NCBI GenBank assembly: GCA_937983065.1
Contig: CALKAL010000181.1
Location: 1-8,840 of the forward strand
Direction of reading: 5' to 3'
Source of the DNA: an uncultured Bacillaceae bacterium
Lineage (GTDB): Bacteria > Bacillota > Bacilli > Bacillales > Alkalibacillaceae
Length of the DNA: 8,840 bases
Shown here piece after piece: positions 1-6,137 of this stretch. Each line of letters begins with the position of its first letter. Position 1 is the first letter of the stretch. A model generated the notes under the pieces. The model searched no databases, was not told where the DNA came from, and saw only the letters and a program-made list of their open reading frames with translations. The translations under genes were made by a program, and so were the position numbers.

Positions 1-54
1 AATGCCTGCCTGTCACGCAGGAGGTCGCGGGTTCGAGTCCCGTCCAGACCGCCA
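1..54 (+). tRNA. tRNA-Asp (anticodon GTC), 3' part only
   Basis: The window opens inside a tRNA gene; the acceptor 5' strand and most of the D arm lie outside. Visible parts are the anticodon stem CCTGC (5-9) with GCAGG (17-21), a 7-base loop with anticodon GTC at 12-14, the variable loop (22-26), the T arm GCGGG/CCCGT around TTCGAGT (27-43), the acceptor 3' strand (44-50), discriminator G51 and an encoded CCA (52-54). The GTC anticodon and the G discriminator both fit aspartate. It is probably the last gene of a tRNA or rRNA-tRNA cluster, since a terminator follows 16 bases later. Confidence 0.95.
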
Positions 55-70
55 TACATATAAAATTTTA

Positions 71-104
71 AAAGCATGGATAATTCAGATTCCATGCTTT
101 TTTC
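71..104 (+). terminator. Rho-independent terminator after tRNA-Asp
   Basis: A perfect 10-bp inverted repeat, AAAGCATGGA (71-80) and TCCATGCTTT (91-100), surrounds a 10-base loop and runs into a T tract. It ends the tRNA transcript and separates it from the tsaE operon. Confidence 0.85.
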
Positions 105-182
105 GTTGTACGCTTAATTTCCCAAGAGCGCTTTCCTCACCTCGATAAAGCATACATAAGAGACTCTTTACGTTCCAATTAG

Positions 183-211
183 TTTCTATTCATTATATTT
201 TTTGCTATGAT
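183..211 (+). promoter_or_regulatory. Candidate sigma-A promoter of the tsaE operon
   Basis: An extended -10, TGCTATGAT (203-211), contains TATGAT with one mismatch to TATAAT and the upstream TG. A weak -35, TTTCTA (183-188), sits 17 bases before it. Predicted initiation is near 218, giving a leader of about 70 bases. The rest of 105-285 shows no gene or riboswitch-like fold that I can support. Confidence 0.5.
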
Positions 212-285
212 TATCATGGAATTATTAAACGGACAAAATGAAATTAACATCATTTTATTTTCTAAACAAACAATTAGGTGATTAA

Positions 286-795
286 ATGTACGAAATAATA
301 ACTCGTCATGAAAACGAAACGAAAGCATTAGGAAAACTATTAGCTGAGAAGCTTAACAAAGGCGATGTGATTACTCTTGATGGGGATTTGGGCGCTGGGA
401 AAACGACTTTCACTAAAGGGTTAGCAGAAGGCCTTGGCGTAAAACGAACAGTTAACAGCCCTACTTTTACAATTATTAAAGAGTATGAAGGTGAATCATT
501 TCCTTTTTATCATATGGATGTTTATCGCCTCGAAAATAGTGATGAGGATATTGGATTTGATGAGTATTTTAATAGTGATGGTGTCACGGTTGTTGAATGG
601 GCCACATTCATTGAAGAATTTTTACCTGACCAACTATTAAAGATTAATATTAGTAAAGAAGATGAATCATCGCGGCTTTTTGAAATAAGTCCGATGACGT
701 CAAGACTTGAAAAAGCTTGTGAGGAGATAATGAATGATTACGTTAGCAATCGATACTTCCAACCAGCCGATGACAATCGCAATAGCAAAATCTGA
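286..795 (+). CDS. tsaE: tRNA t6A synthesis ATPase TsaE
   Basis: TsaE (YdiB/YjeE family) is the cytoplasmic ATPase that works with TsaB and TsaD in threonylcarbamoyl transfer to A37 of tRNAs reading ANN codons. The 169-residue protein has the family landmarks in order: P-loop GDLGAGKTT at 33-41, SPTF at 58-61, HMDVYR at 76-81 and VEWA at 103-106. The start is ATG 286 behind a modest AGGTG (276-280). It is the first gene of the operon; in B. subtilis thiL comes directly before it, but here a tRNA does. The C-terminus is slightly long: about the last 20 residues are encoded in DNA shared with tsaB in another frame. They lie beyond the conserved domain and are probably not critical. Identity is firm. 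Confidence 0.95.
   Translation: MYEIITRHENETKALGKLLAEKLNKGDVITLDGDLGAGKTTFTKGLAEGLGVKRTVNSPTFTIIKEYEGESFPFYHMDVYRLENSDEDIGFDEYFNSDGVTVVEWATFIEEFLPDQLLKINISKEDESSRLFEISPMTSRLEKACEEIMNDYVSNRYFQPADDNRNSKI
721..736 (+). promoter_or_regulatory. Ribosome binding site of tsaB inside tsaE
   Basis: GAGGAG (721-726) lies 7 bases before ATG 734. This fixes the tsaB start inside the tsaE reading frame and suggests translational coupling. The in-frame tsaE ATG at 730 is only 4 bases upstream, is in a different frame from tsaB, and is not a tsaB start. Confidence 0.8.
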
Positions 796-1429
796 GCAAC
801 TTTTAGGCGAATTAGTCGTTAATATTAAAAGAAACCACTCTATTCAACTGATGCCAGCAATTGAATCTTTATTTCAGCAAGTTGAAATAAACCCGAAAGA
901 TTTAGAGTTAATCGTTGTCGCAGATGGTCCTGGATCATATACGGGGTTAAGAATTGGGATGACAACCGCGAAAACGTTGGCATGGAGTCTTAACATCCCG
1001 ATCATACCAATTTCTAGTTTAAAAATGGTAGCGGCGAATTTTATATATAGTGACGAATATATCGCGCCATTTTTCGATGCGAGACGGGGAAATGTTTTTA
1101 CTGGCTTATATAAAGTAAACAACGGGTCCATAGAAGAAGTCATAGAAGATCGCCATATTTCTATGGAGGACTGGCTTAATGAACTTAAACAGTTGCAGCG
1201 GCCAATCAAATTCGTCACACCGAGTGAACAAAATTTTGCGCCATTAATTAAAGAAATATTTTCAGATGAAGCAACATTGATTGATCACTTTTTTAATATC
1301 CCAAGGGCTTCAACATTGATTGCTATTAGTGACACGGAAGAACGAAAGGATCCCCATTTAGTCAATCCAAGGTATTTAAAAATAACCGAGGCGGAAGCGA
1401 ATTGGTTAAAAAATAACAAGAAGGGTTAA
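734..1429 (+). CDS. tsaB: tRNA t6A synthesis scaffold protein TsaB
   Basis: TsaB (YdiC/YeaZ) is an ASKHA-fold protein that dimerises with the catalytic TsaD and recruits TsaE; it has no transferase activity of its own. The 231-residue protein begins with the conserved LAIDTS (4-9), then has GPGSYTGLRIG at 65-75 and DARRGNV at 115-121, all typical of the family. Residues after about 125 vary more, as expected. The start at 734 is supported by the early IDTS motif and by a strong ribosome binding site at 721-726. It overlaps tsaE by 62 bp and ends 2 bp before rimI, so the four genes are almost certainly one transcript. Identity is firm. Confidence 0.95.
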   Translation: MITLAIDTSNQPMTIAIAKSEQLLGELVVNIKRNHSIQLMPAIESLFQQVEINPKDLELIVVADGPGSYTGLRIGMTTAKTLAWSLNIPIIPISSLKMVAANFIYSDEYIAPFFDARRGNVFTGLYKVNNGSIEEVIEDRHISMEDWLNELKQLQRPIKFVTPSEQNFAPLIKEIFSDEATLIDHFFNIPRASTLIAISDTEERKDPHLVNPRYLKITEAEANWLKNNKKG

Positions 1430-1431
1430 AA

Positions 1432-1878
1432 ATGAGTGAGATAAAAATTAGAGCGATGGGGATTGAAGATTTATCTGATGTCATGGTTGTTGAACTGACA
1501 TCTTTTACGTCCCCTTGGAATAAACGAGATATTTTATTTGATTTATTGAAAAATAATTTTGCACATTATTTAGTTTTAGAAAAAGACGGAAAAGTTATTG
1601 GCTATTGCGGTGTATGGGTCGTTCTTGAAACAGCACAAATTACAAATATCGCAATATTACCTGAGGAACGGGGACAAAAATATGGTGAAAAATTGTTCGA
1701 GGCTGTCATTCAGTTGTCGAAGGAAAAAGGTGCGACAGAATTATCTTTAGAAGTACGCAAGTCGAATAAAGTTGCACAAAATATGTATAAAAAGTTTGGT
1801 TTAGAAGAAGTAGGTATAAGAGAGCAATACTATAAAGATGATGGTGAAGATGCTATCGTAATGTGGGTGAAGTTATGA
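1432..1878 (+). CDS. rimI: GNAT N-acetyltransferase RimI (ribosomal protein S18 N-alpha-acetyltransferase family)
   Basis: RimI-family GNAT enzymes move the acetyl group of acetyl-CoA to protein N-termini; the classical substrate in enteric bacteria is ribosomal protein S18. The 148-residue protein has the N-terminal SSFTSPW-like block (TSFTSPW, 23-29), the central strand AQITNIAILP (68-77), the acetyl-CoA loop RGQKYG (80-85), and the SLEVRKSN...AQNMYKKFG block in the C-terminal third. The loop has K83 where many GNATs have glycine; the B. subtilis homologue is likewise not canonical there, so this is probably not a defect. The start is ATG 1432 after AAGAAGG (1418-1424). It sits between tsaB and tsaD, a common arrangement in Firmicutes. 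Family identity is firm; the substrate in this organism is inferred. Confidence 0.92.
   Translation: MSEIKIRAMGIEDLSDVMVVELTSFTSPWNKRDILFDLLKNNFAHYLVLEKDGKVIGYCGVWVVLETAQITNIAILPEERGQKYGEKLFEAVIQLSKEKGATELSLEVRKSNKVAQNMYKKFGLEEVGIREQYYKDDGEDAIVMWVKL
1865..1877 (+). promoter_or_regulatory. Ribosome binding site that decides the tsaD start
   Basis: GGGTGA (1865-1870) matches the 3' half of AGGAGGTGA and is correctly spaced for ATG 1875. The longer reading from GTG 1863 would add four residues but has no ribosome binding site. ATG 1875 also gives the usual ATGA stop-start overlap with rimI (1875-1878). Confidence 0.75.
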
Positions 1879-2879
1879 AGGAAGAATTAATATTGGCCAT
1901 TGAAACGAGTTGTGATGAAACGGCAGTTGCGATTGTTAAAGGTGGTAAAGAAGTCATAGCAAATGTCGTCGCTACACAAATGGATATTCATGAGCGCTTT
2001 GGTGGCGTTGTCCCTGAAATTGCATCGAGAAAGCATATCGAACAGATTACAATGGCTATTGAGGAAGCTTTTAATCAAGCTAATGTTACGATTGATGAGA
2101 TCGATGCGATTGCTGTTACAGATGGACCAGGACTAGTTGGGGCGCTTCTTGTCGGAGTTAGTGCTGCTAAAGCATTGTCCTTTGCTCACAATATTCCGCT
2201 CATTAATGTGCATCATATTGCGGGACATATTTATGCGAATCGATTAGAAAAGGATTTTGAATTTCCGTTACTTTCTCTCGTCGTATCAGGTGGGCATACG
2301 GAATTAATCGTCATGAAAGACCATTTACATTTTGAATTGATCGGGGAAACGTTAGACGATGCAGCGGGTGAAGCGTATGATAAAGTTGCTAAAGCGTTGA
2401 ATTTACCTTATCCAGGGGGCCCAGTCATTGATCGATTAGCCCAATCTGGGGAAGATATTTACAACTTCCCTCGTGCTTGGTTAAATGATTCCTTCGACTT
2501 TAGTTTTAGTGGCTTAAAAACTGCTGTTATAAACAAAATTAATCAGTTAGAACAAAAAAATGAAGATTATCGTATAGAAGATATAGCCGCTTCCTTTCAA
2601 GCGAGTGTCGTCGATGTGTTAGTTAAAAAAACGCATGCTGCAGCTAAAAAATACGGTGTCAAACAGCTTATTGTCGCTGGTGGTGTTGCCGCTAATCAAT
2701 CGCTTCGTGAAACATTGGAAAAAACGTTCGCCGATGAATCGATTGATCTATCGATTCCGCCATTAAAATTGTGTACAGATAATGCAGCGATGATCGGAGC
2801 TGCAGCCTCATTACTATTTGAAAAACGACAATTTTCTACACTTGCACTCAATGCGAATCCAGGGCGGGTATTGAAATAA
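1875..2879 (+). CDS. tsaD: tRNA N6-adenosine threonylcarbamoyltransferase TsaD
   Basis: TsaD (Gcp/Kae1 family) transfers the threonylcarbamoyl group of threonylcarbamoyl-AMP to N6 of A37 in ANN-decoding tRNAs, together with TsaB and TsaE. Read from ATG 1875 the protein has 334 residues, close to the usual length of about 340. Landmarks are ETSCDET (10-16), the metal-binding HHIAGH (113-118, ligands H114 and H118), SGGHTEL (138-144), LDDAAGEAYDK (160-170), FSGLK (211-215), AGGVAAN (268-274) and the third metal ligand D302 in CTDNAAM. All catalytic features look intact. It is the last gene of the operon and overlaps rimI by 4 bp. A terminator whose arms look like DnaA boxes starts at the base after its stop. 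The threonylcarbamoyl-AMP synthase gene (tsaC/ywlC) is not in the window. Confidence 0.97.
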   Translation: MKEELILAIETSCDETAVAIVKGGKEVIANVVATQMDIHERFGGVVPEIASRKHIEQITMAIEEAFNQANVTIDEIDAIAVTDGPGLVGALLVGVSAAKALSFAHNIPLINVHHIAGHIYANRLEKDFEFPLLSLVVSGGHTELIVMKDHLHFELIGETLDDAAGEAYDKVAKALNLPYPGGPVIDRLAQSGEDIYNFPRAWLNDSFDFSFSGLKTAVINKINQLEQKNEDYRIEDIAASFQASVVDVLVKKTHAAAKKYGVKQLIVAGGVAANQSLRETLEKTFADESIDLSIPPLKLCTDNAAMIGAAASLLFEKRQFSTLALNANPGRVLK

Positions 2880-2920
2880 CATCCACAGTCTATCCACAAG
2901 GCTGTGGATGTTTTATTTTA
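2880..2920 (+). terminator. Rho-independent terminator of the tsaE-tsaD operon
   Basis: Arms CATCCACAG (2880-2888) and CTGTGGATG (2902-2910) form a perfect 9-bp stem with a 13-base loop, followed by TTTTATTTTA. The arms and the loop each carry an ATCCACA core, so this hairpin overlaps the DnaA-box cluster described separately. Confidence 0.85.
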
Positions 2921-3310
2921 CAATAATAGTTAGTACAATGACGGCTCGTAAAATCTCTATTTTTCTCTAAAAAACACTTAAATTCACCATAATTATTGGA
3001 GCTTAATATCATTAAATGTGCCGTTAAATGGAGTCTGAACTTGTTAATAAAAAATGTGGATAAACTCACTTTTATCTGTGGATATTGTTTATAAGTTAGA
3101 AAAAACCGATTAAATAAGCAACAAATATGTGGATAAGCTGTGAGTTGTGTGAGTAATTTATTGCCTAGGAAATAATTGTTAACAAAATAGGAATTTGGCC
3201 TCTTTACTTTTTCACGGCTATTAACAATCTTGAAATGAAATATGAGGCAACTGGAGACACACCTTACTTTACCCCTATAAAACAATCCACAATCCAACTA
3301 ATCCACCAAT
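2880..3310. promoter_or_regulatory. DnaA-box cluster in the tsaD-ABC-F intergenic region
   Basis: Consensus TTATCCACA, or TGTGGATAA on the other strand. Perfect copies lie at 3055-3063 and 3128-3136. One-mismatch copies are CTATCCACA (2890-2898) and TGTGGATAT (3077-3085). Two-mismatch copies are at 2879-2887, 2903-2911, 3148-3156, 3283-3291 and 3299-3307. The four boxes at 3055, 3077, 3128 and 3148 point the same way with start-to-start steps of 22, 51 and 20 bp. One perfect copy in a 493-bp gap is already unlikely by chance (about 986 nine-base windows on both strands against 4^9 possibilities). Neither dnaA nor dnaN is present, so this is not the usual oriC; a DnaA-binding site that titrates DnaA or regulates initiation is the likely role. 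I recall B. subtilis DnaA binding at this same gcp locus. Confidence 0.75.
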
Positions 3311-3312
3311 TT

Positions 3313-3351
3313 AAAAAGGCACTTAAAAAAGTAGCAAACCTTTTTAAGTGC
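3313..3351 (-). terminator. Rho-independent terminator of the ABC-F gene
   Basis: GCACTTAAAAA (3319-3329) and TTTTTAAGTGC (3341-3351) form a perfect 11-bp stem with an 11-base loop. On the - strand it is followed by C and then five T (3317-3313). It lies 21 bp beyond the ABC-F stop codon. The + strand side has no T tract, so it acts mainly in the - direction. Confidence 0.8.
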
Positions 3352-3372
3352 TCCCTCTATGGTCAATATTAG

Positions 3373-5316
3373 TTAATCGAGACTCTCAAATGATTGTAAT
3401 TTATGTTGAACGTTTTCCCACTCTTCCATTAACTGTTCCAATTGCCGCTCGTAGTCGTCAATTAAATTTTGAACCTCCTCGAGCTTGGCATAATCATTCA
3501 CATTCGCTTCGTCGTACAATTTACTCTGTTCTTCCTCAATTAACTTTTCACATTCTTCAATGTCATTTTCAATTTTTTCAAGCTTCCGTTTTAATTTTCG
3601 CTGTTCCCTCTGATTTTCTTTGTTCAATGTAAACTGTTTTTGGTTCGCTTGATCTGATTTACGCTGCTCTTCCGAATTAATCCGTTTAATTTCTTCTTCC
3701 TCTTGCAGTTTTTCAACATAATAATCATAATCCCCGATGAAAACGCGACACCCATCGCTATTAAGCTCAATAACATGGGTAGCTAACCGATTAATGAAAT
3801 ATCTATCGTGGGAAACGAAAATAATCGTACCAGGAAAATCAGTCAGAGCTGCTTCTAACACTTCTTTACTGTCTAAATCTAAATGGTTCGTCGGCTCGTC
3901 CATAATAAGGACATTCGCGCGCTTCAACATTAGTTTTGCGAGTAAAATGCGTGCTTTTTCACCGCCACTTAAAAGCCCGACTGTTTTTAATACATCATCC
4001 TTCGTAAATAAAAAATTCCCTAAAATAGTTCGGACATCTTTTTCAAGCATGTTCGGATAATCATCCCACACCTCTTGTAAAGCGGTTTTATTACGGGATA
4101 ACGTTTCTTGTTCTTGGTCGTAATAACCAAATTCGACATTTGCTCCGTATTGAATAGTGCCCCTTTTCGTATCTAGCTTCTTCAAAATCGCCTTTAATAA
4201 TGTCGATTTTCCGATTCCGTTTGGTCCGACGATGGCGATTCGATCTCCTCGATTGACGGAAAAAGAAACATCTGTAAAAACAGGCTTCTGATTCGCATCG
4301 TATTGAACTGACAAATCTTCTACTCGCAATACATCATTGCCACTTTTTTGGTTAATCGTAAAGGAAAATTTCGTTGAAGAATCATCAATATCTGGGCGTT
4401 CCATTCGCTCCATTTTTTCAAGCTGCTTACGGCGGGATTTTGCCCGATTACTCGTCGAATCCCTCGCAATATTTCTTTGGATAAAGTCTTCTAACCGTTT
4501 AATTTCCGATTGTTGTTTTTCAAAACGTTTCATTTCAAGTGCATAATCTTCTGCTTTTTTTCTTAAAAAATAACTATAATTACCGTTGTATTTTTTCATC
4601 GTCTGAAATTGTAAGTCATAGACGATTTGGCATGTTTCATCTAAAAAATATCGATCGTGGGAAACAATCACGACCGCACCATCGTAATTTTTCAAATAAG
4701 TTTCTAACCATCTTAACGTCTCGATATCTAAATGGTTCGTCGGCTCATCTAAAATAAGTAAGTCAGGCTTCGTTAAAAGAAGTTTACCTAGAGAAAGACG
4801 TGTTTTTTGACCACCGCTTAATTCGCGAATCGAGGTAGAAAAGTCATAAGAACCAAATTTTAAACCGTGTAAAACGGATTCGATATCTGTTTCATATTGA
4901 AAACCACCTTTTTCTTGAAATTCATGCTGCTTGTTATCATACGTCAAAAGCAGCTCTTTATATTCTTCCTCGCTATATTGGTTAGCCTGAGCCATATTCG
5001 CTTCGATTTCTCGCAATTCTTTTTCTAAATTTATTAACGGTTCAAAAACTGTTAACATTTCATCCCAAATAGAGCGCTCGGAATCTAGACCTGTATGTTG
5101 ATCTAAATAACCGATTGTTAAATCTTTTGGCTTATATATTTCACCTTCATCGTAGGAAAGCTGTCCAGACATAATTTTTAATAAAGTAGATTTGCCAGCG
5201 CCGTTTCGTCCGACAATCGCAATTCTATCATCGTGATGTACTTCCAGCTTGATTTTCGATAAAATTAAGTCAGCGCCAAAATATTTGCTCACATGATTTA
5301 ACTGCATGACAATCAT
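3373..5316 (-). CDS. ydiF: ABC-F family ribosome-associated ATPase, YdiF-like
   Basis: ABC-F proteins are soluble tandem ATPases without membrane domains that bind the ribosomal E site and help stalled or drug-blocked ribosomes. The 647-residue protein has two ABC domains. The first has Walker A GRNGAGKST (36-44), signature LSGGQ (166-170) and Walker B LLILDEP (186-192). The second has GPNGIGKST (364-372), LSGGE (449-453) and VLIMDEP (469-475). The charged helical linker at about 245-310 is the P-site tRNA interaction motif. A long Glu/Lys-rich coiled coil fills residues 535-645. Both catalytic glutamates are present. The start is ATG 5316 behind GGGGTGA (5324-5330); a second ATG three codons in is spaced less well. 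Architecture and position match B. subtilis YdiF; a housekeeping translation role is more likely than drug resistance, but this is inference. Confidence 0.92.
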   Translation of the reverse strand: MIVMQLNHVSKYFGADLILSKIKLEVHHDDRIAIVGRNGAGKSTLLKIMSGQLSYDEGEIYKPKDLTIGYLDQHTGLDSERSIWDEMLTVFEPLINLEKELREIEANMAQANQYSEEEYKELLLTYDNKQHEFQEKGGFQYETDIESVLHGLKFGSYDFSTSIRELSGGQKTRLSLGKLLLTKPDLLILDEPTNHLDIETLRWLETYLKNYDGAVVIVSHDRYFLDETCQIVYDLQFQTMKKYNGNYSYFLRKKAEDYALEMKRFEKQQSEIKRLEDFIQRNIARDSTSNRAKSRRKQLEKMERMERPDIDDSSTKFSFTINQKSGNDVLRVEDLSVQYDANQKPVFTDVSFSVNRGDRIAIVGPNGIGKSTLLKAILKKLDTKRGTIQYGANVEFGYYDQEQETLSRNKTALQEVWDDYPNMLEKDVRTILGNFLFTKDDVLKTVGLLSGGEKARILLAKLMLKRANVLIMDEPTNHLDLDSKEVLEAALTDFPGTIIFVSHDRYFINRLATHVIELNSDGCRVFIGDYDYYVEKLQEEEEIKRINSEEQRKSDQANQKQFTLNKENQREQRKLKRKLEKIENDIEECEKLIEEEQSKLYDEANVNDYAKLEEVQNLIDDYERQLEQLMEEWENVQHKLQSFESLD

Positions 5317-5320
5317 TATT

Positions 5321-5349
5321 TTTTCACCCCACGTGAACTAGTGTATAAT
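5321..5349 (+). promoter_or_regulatory. Sigma-A promoter of rex, in the shared divergent region
   Basis: A perfect -10, TATAAT (5344-5349), has TTTTCA (5321-5326) 17 bases upstream as a 4/6 -35. Initiation is expected near 5356, giving a leader of about 50 bases. The -35 element lies just before the ABC-F start, so the two divergent genes share this DNA. The best - strand -10 I find, TATTAT (5350-5345), overlaps the rex -10, which suggests the two promoters compete; the - strand -35 is poor. Confidence 0.65.
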
Positions 5350-5390
5350 ATTTTAACATTAAATCGAAATAGAAAGAGACTAAACATTAA

Positions 5391-5409
5391 AAAGGAGCAC
5401 CTAATCATG
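5391..5409 (+). promoter_or_regulatory. Ribosome binding site that decides the rex start
   Basis: AAAGGAG (5391-5397) stands 9 bases before ATG 5407. The open frame reaches back to GTG 5341, but that codon overlaps the promoter -10 and lies upstream of the expected transcript start, so the longer reading is rejected. Confidence 0.85.
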
Positions 5410-6030
5410 AGTGAAGATCGGATTCCAAAAGCAACGGCAAGGCGATTGCCATTATACTATAGACAGTTAAATTTATTACATAATCAAGGGAAAAAGCGGA
5501 TTTCTTCAAAACAATTAAGTGAATTTATTAAAATAGATTCCGCGACGATACGGAAAGATTTTTCCCATTTTGGAGAATTGGGTCGGAAAGGTTATGGCTA
5601 TGATATTCAACATCTCATTCAATTTTTCAAAAAAATTCTCGAGCCTGACAAAGTGACGAAGGTAGCTCTTATCGGGGTTGGGAACTTAGGGACAGCGTTG
5701 TTACATTATAATTTTATGAAAAAAGATAATACTGAAATTCATGCCGCCTTTGATAAAAATGATCATAAAATTGGCCAAACAATTGCGGGGGTTACGATTT
5801 ATCATGTGGATGATTTAGAAAAAATTATTAAAGAAAATGATATCAAAGTAGCGATATTAACGGTCCCCGCACGAGTCGCTCAAGAGACGACAGACCGTTT
5901 AGTCAGTAGTGGTATTTTAGGAATTTTAAATTTTACACCGTCACGTTTATCCGTACCAGACGACATTCGGATTCATCATATCGACTTATCGATTGAGCTC
6001 CAATCGTTAATTTATTTTTTAAGAAATTGA
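5407..6030 (+). CDS. rex: Redox-sensing transcriptional repressor Rex
   Basis: Rex is a cytoplasmic homodimer that represses fermentation and respiration genes until a high NADH/NAD+ ratio releases it from DNA. From ATG 5407 the protein has 207 residues. The N-terminal winged helix (about 5-80) has ATARRLPLYYR (9-19), the recognition-helix region DSATIRKDFSHFG (44-56) and GRKGYGY (59-65). The Rossmann domain has GVGNLG (90-95) and D116, the expected NAD ribose contact. The C-terminal helix ELQSLIYFL is present, but the protein ends soon after and is about 8 residues shorter than my recollection of B. subtilis Rex. I find no TTGTGAA-N4-TTCACAA operator in its own promoter, so autoregulation is not evident. 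It is the B. subtilis ydiH equivalent, but moaC, which I recall next to it there, is absent. Confidence 0.96.
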   Translation: MSEDRIPKATARRLPLYYRQLNLLHNQGKKRISSKQLSEFIKIDSATIRKDFSHFGELGRKGYGYDIQHLIQFFKKILEPDKVTKVALIGVGNLGTALLHYNFMKKDNTEIHAAFDKNDHKIGQTIAGVTIYHVDDLEKIIKENDIKVAILTVPARVAQETTDRLVSSGILGILNFTPSRLSVPDDIRIHHIDLSIELQSLIYFLRN

Positions 6031-6055
6031 GGCGCTTCTAATTGCCTCTTTTAAT
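6029..6055 (+). terminator. Weak candidate terminator after rex
   Basis: GAGGC (6029-6033, overlapping the rex stop codon) and GCCTC (6044-6048) form a 5-bp stem with a 10-base loop, followed by TTTTAATTT. The stem is short, so termination may be partial and some read-through into the exporter gene is possible. Confidence 0.45.
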
Positions 6056-6062
6056 TTGTCTA

Positions 6063-6091
6063 TTTTCAAACAGCATAGAATAGAGTAGAAT
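6063..6091 (+). promoter_or_regulatory. Candidate sigma-A promoter of the MFS exporter gene
   Basis: TTTTCA (6063-6068) and TAGAAT (6086-6091) are separated by 17 bases. The -35 hexamer and spacing equal those of the rex promoter. A second TAGAAT (6076-6081) lies 10 bp upstream as part of a direct repeat. A small inverted repeat, TTCGT-GAG-ACGAA (6094-6106), covers the expected start point and could be an operator. Confidence 0.5.
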
Positions 6092-6137
6092 AGTTCGTGA
6101 GACGAAGCAGCTAAACAGTCAAAATGGGGGAGACATA

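Noticed and set aside
1..54. The tRNA-Asp 3' end as an attachment site of an integrated element
   Set aside because: There is no integrase gene, no repeat of the tRNA 3' end elsewhere in the window that I can see, and the following genes are housekeeping genes.
105..285. A riboswitch or T-box leader before tsaE
   Set aside because: I found no conserved T-box or riboswitch sequence blocks and no second terminator-like hairpin; the leader after the predicted promoter is only about 70 bases.
874..1218. Antisense open frame inside tsaB, with similar ones inside tsaD, the ABC-F gene and the exporter gene
   Set aside because: These are shadows of well-identified genes on the opposite strand, without domains of their own.
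1863..1877. GTG 1863 as the start of tsaD
   Set aside because: No ribosome binding site precedes it, whereas ATG 1875 has well-spaced GGGTGA and an ATGA overlap with rimI.
2890..3297. A 135-codon open frame on the - strand in the tsaD-ABC-F gap
   Set aside because: The translation is compositionally biased with no recognisable domain, has no convincing ribosome binding site, and runs through the DnaA boxes and the tsaD terminator. The gap is better explained as regulatory DNA.
2880..3372. The DnaA-box gap as the replication origin of the chromosome or of a plasmid
   Set aside because: No dnaA, dnaN, rep or par genes are nearby, the flanking genes are tRNA modification and translation genes, and I see no clear AT-rich 13-mer or DnaA-trio series next to the boxes. 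A secondary DnaA-binding site fits better.
5321..5350. A Rex operator in front of rex
   Set aside because: The consensus TTGTGAA-N4-TTCACAA is not present; the inverted repeat there has its half-sites in the reverse order.
5341..5406. A 22-residue N-terminal extension of Rex from GTG 5341
   Set aside because: It overlaps the promoter -10 and precedes the expected transcript start; ATG 5407 has a strong ribosome binding site and gives a normal Rex N-terminus.
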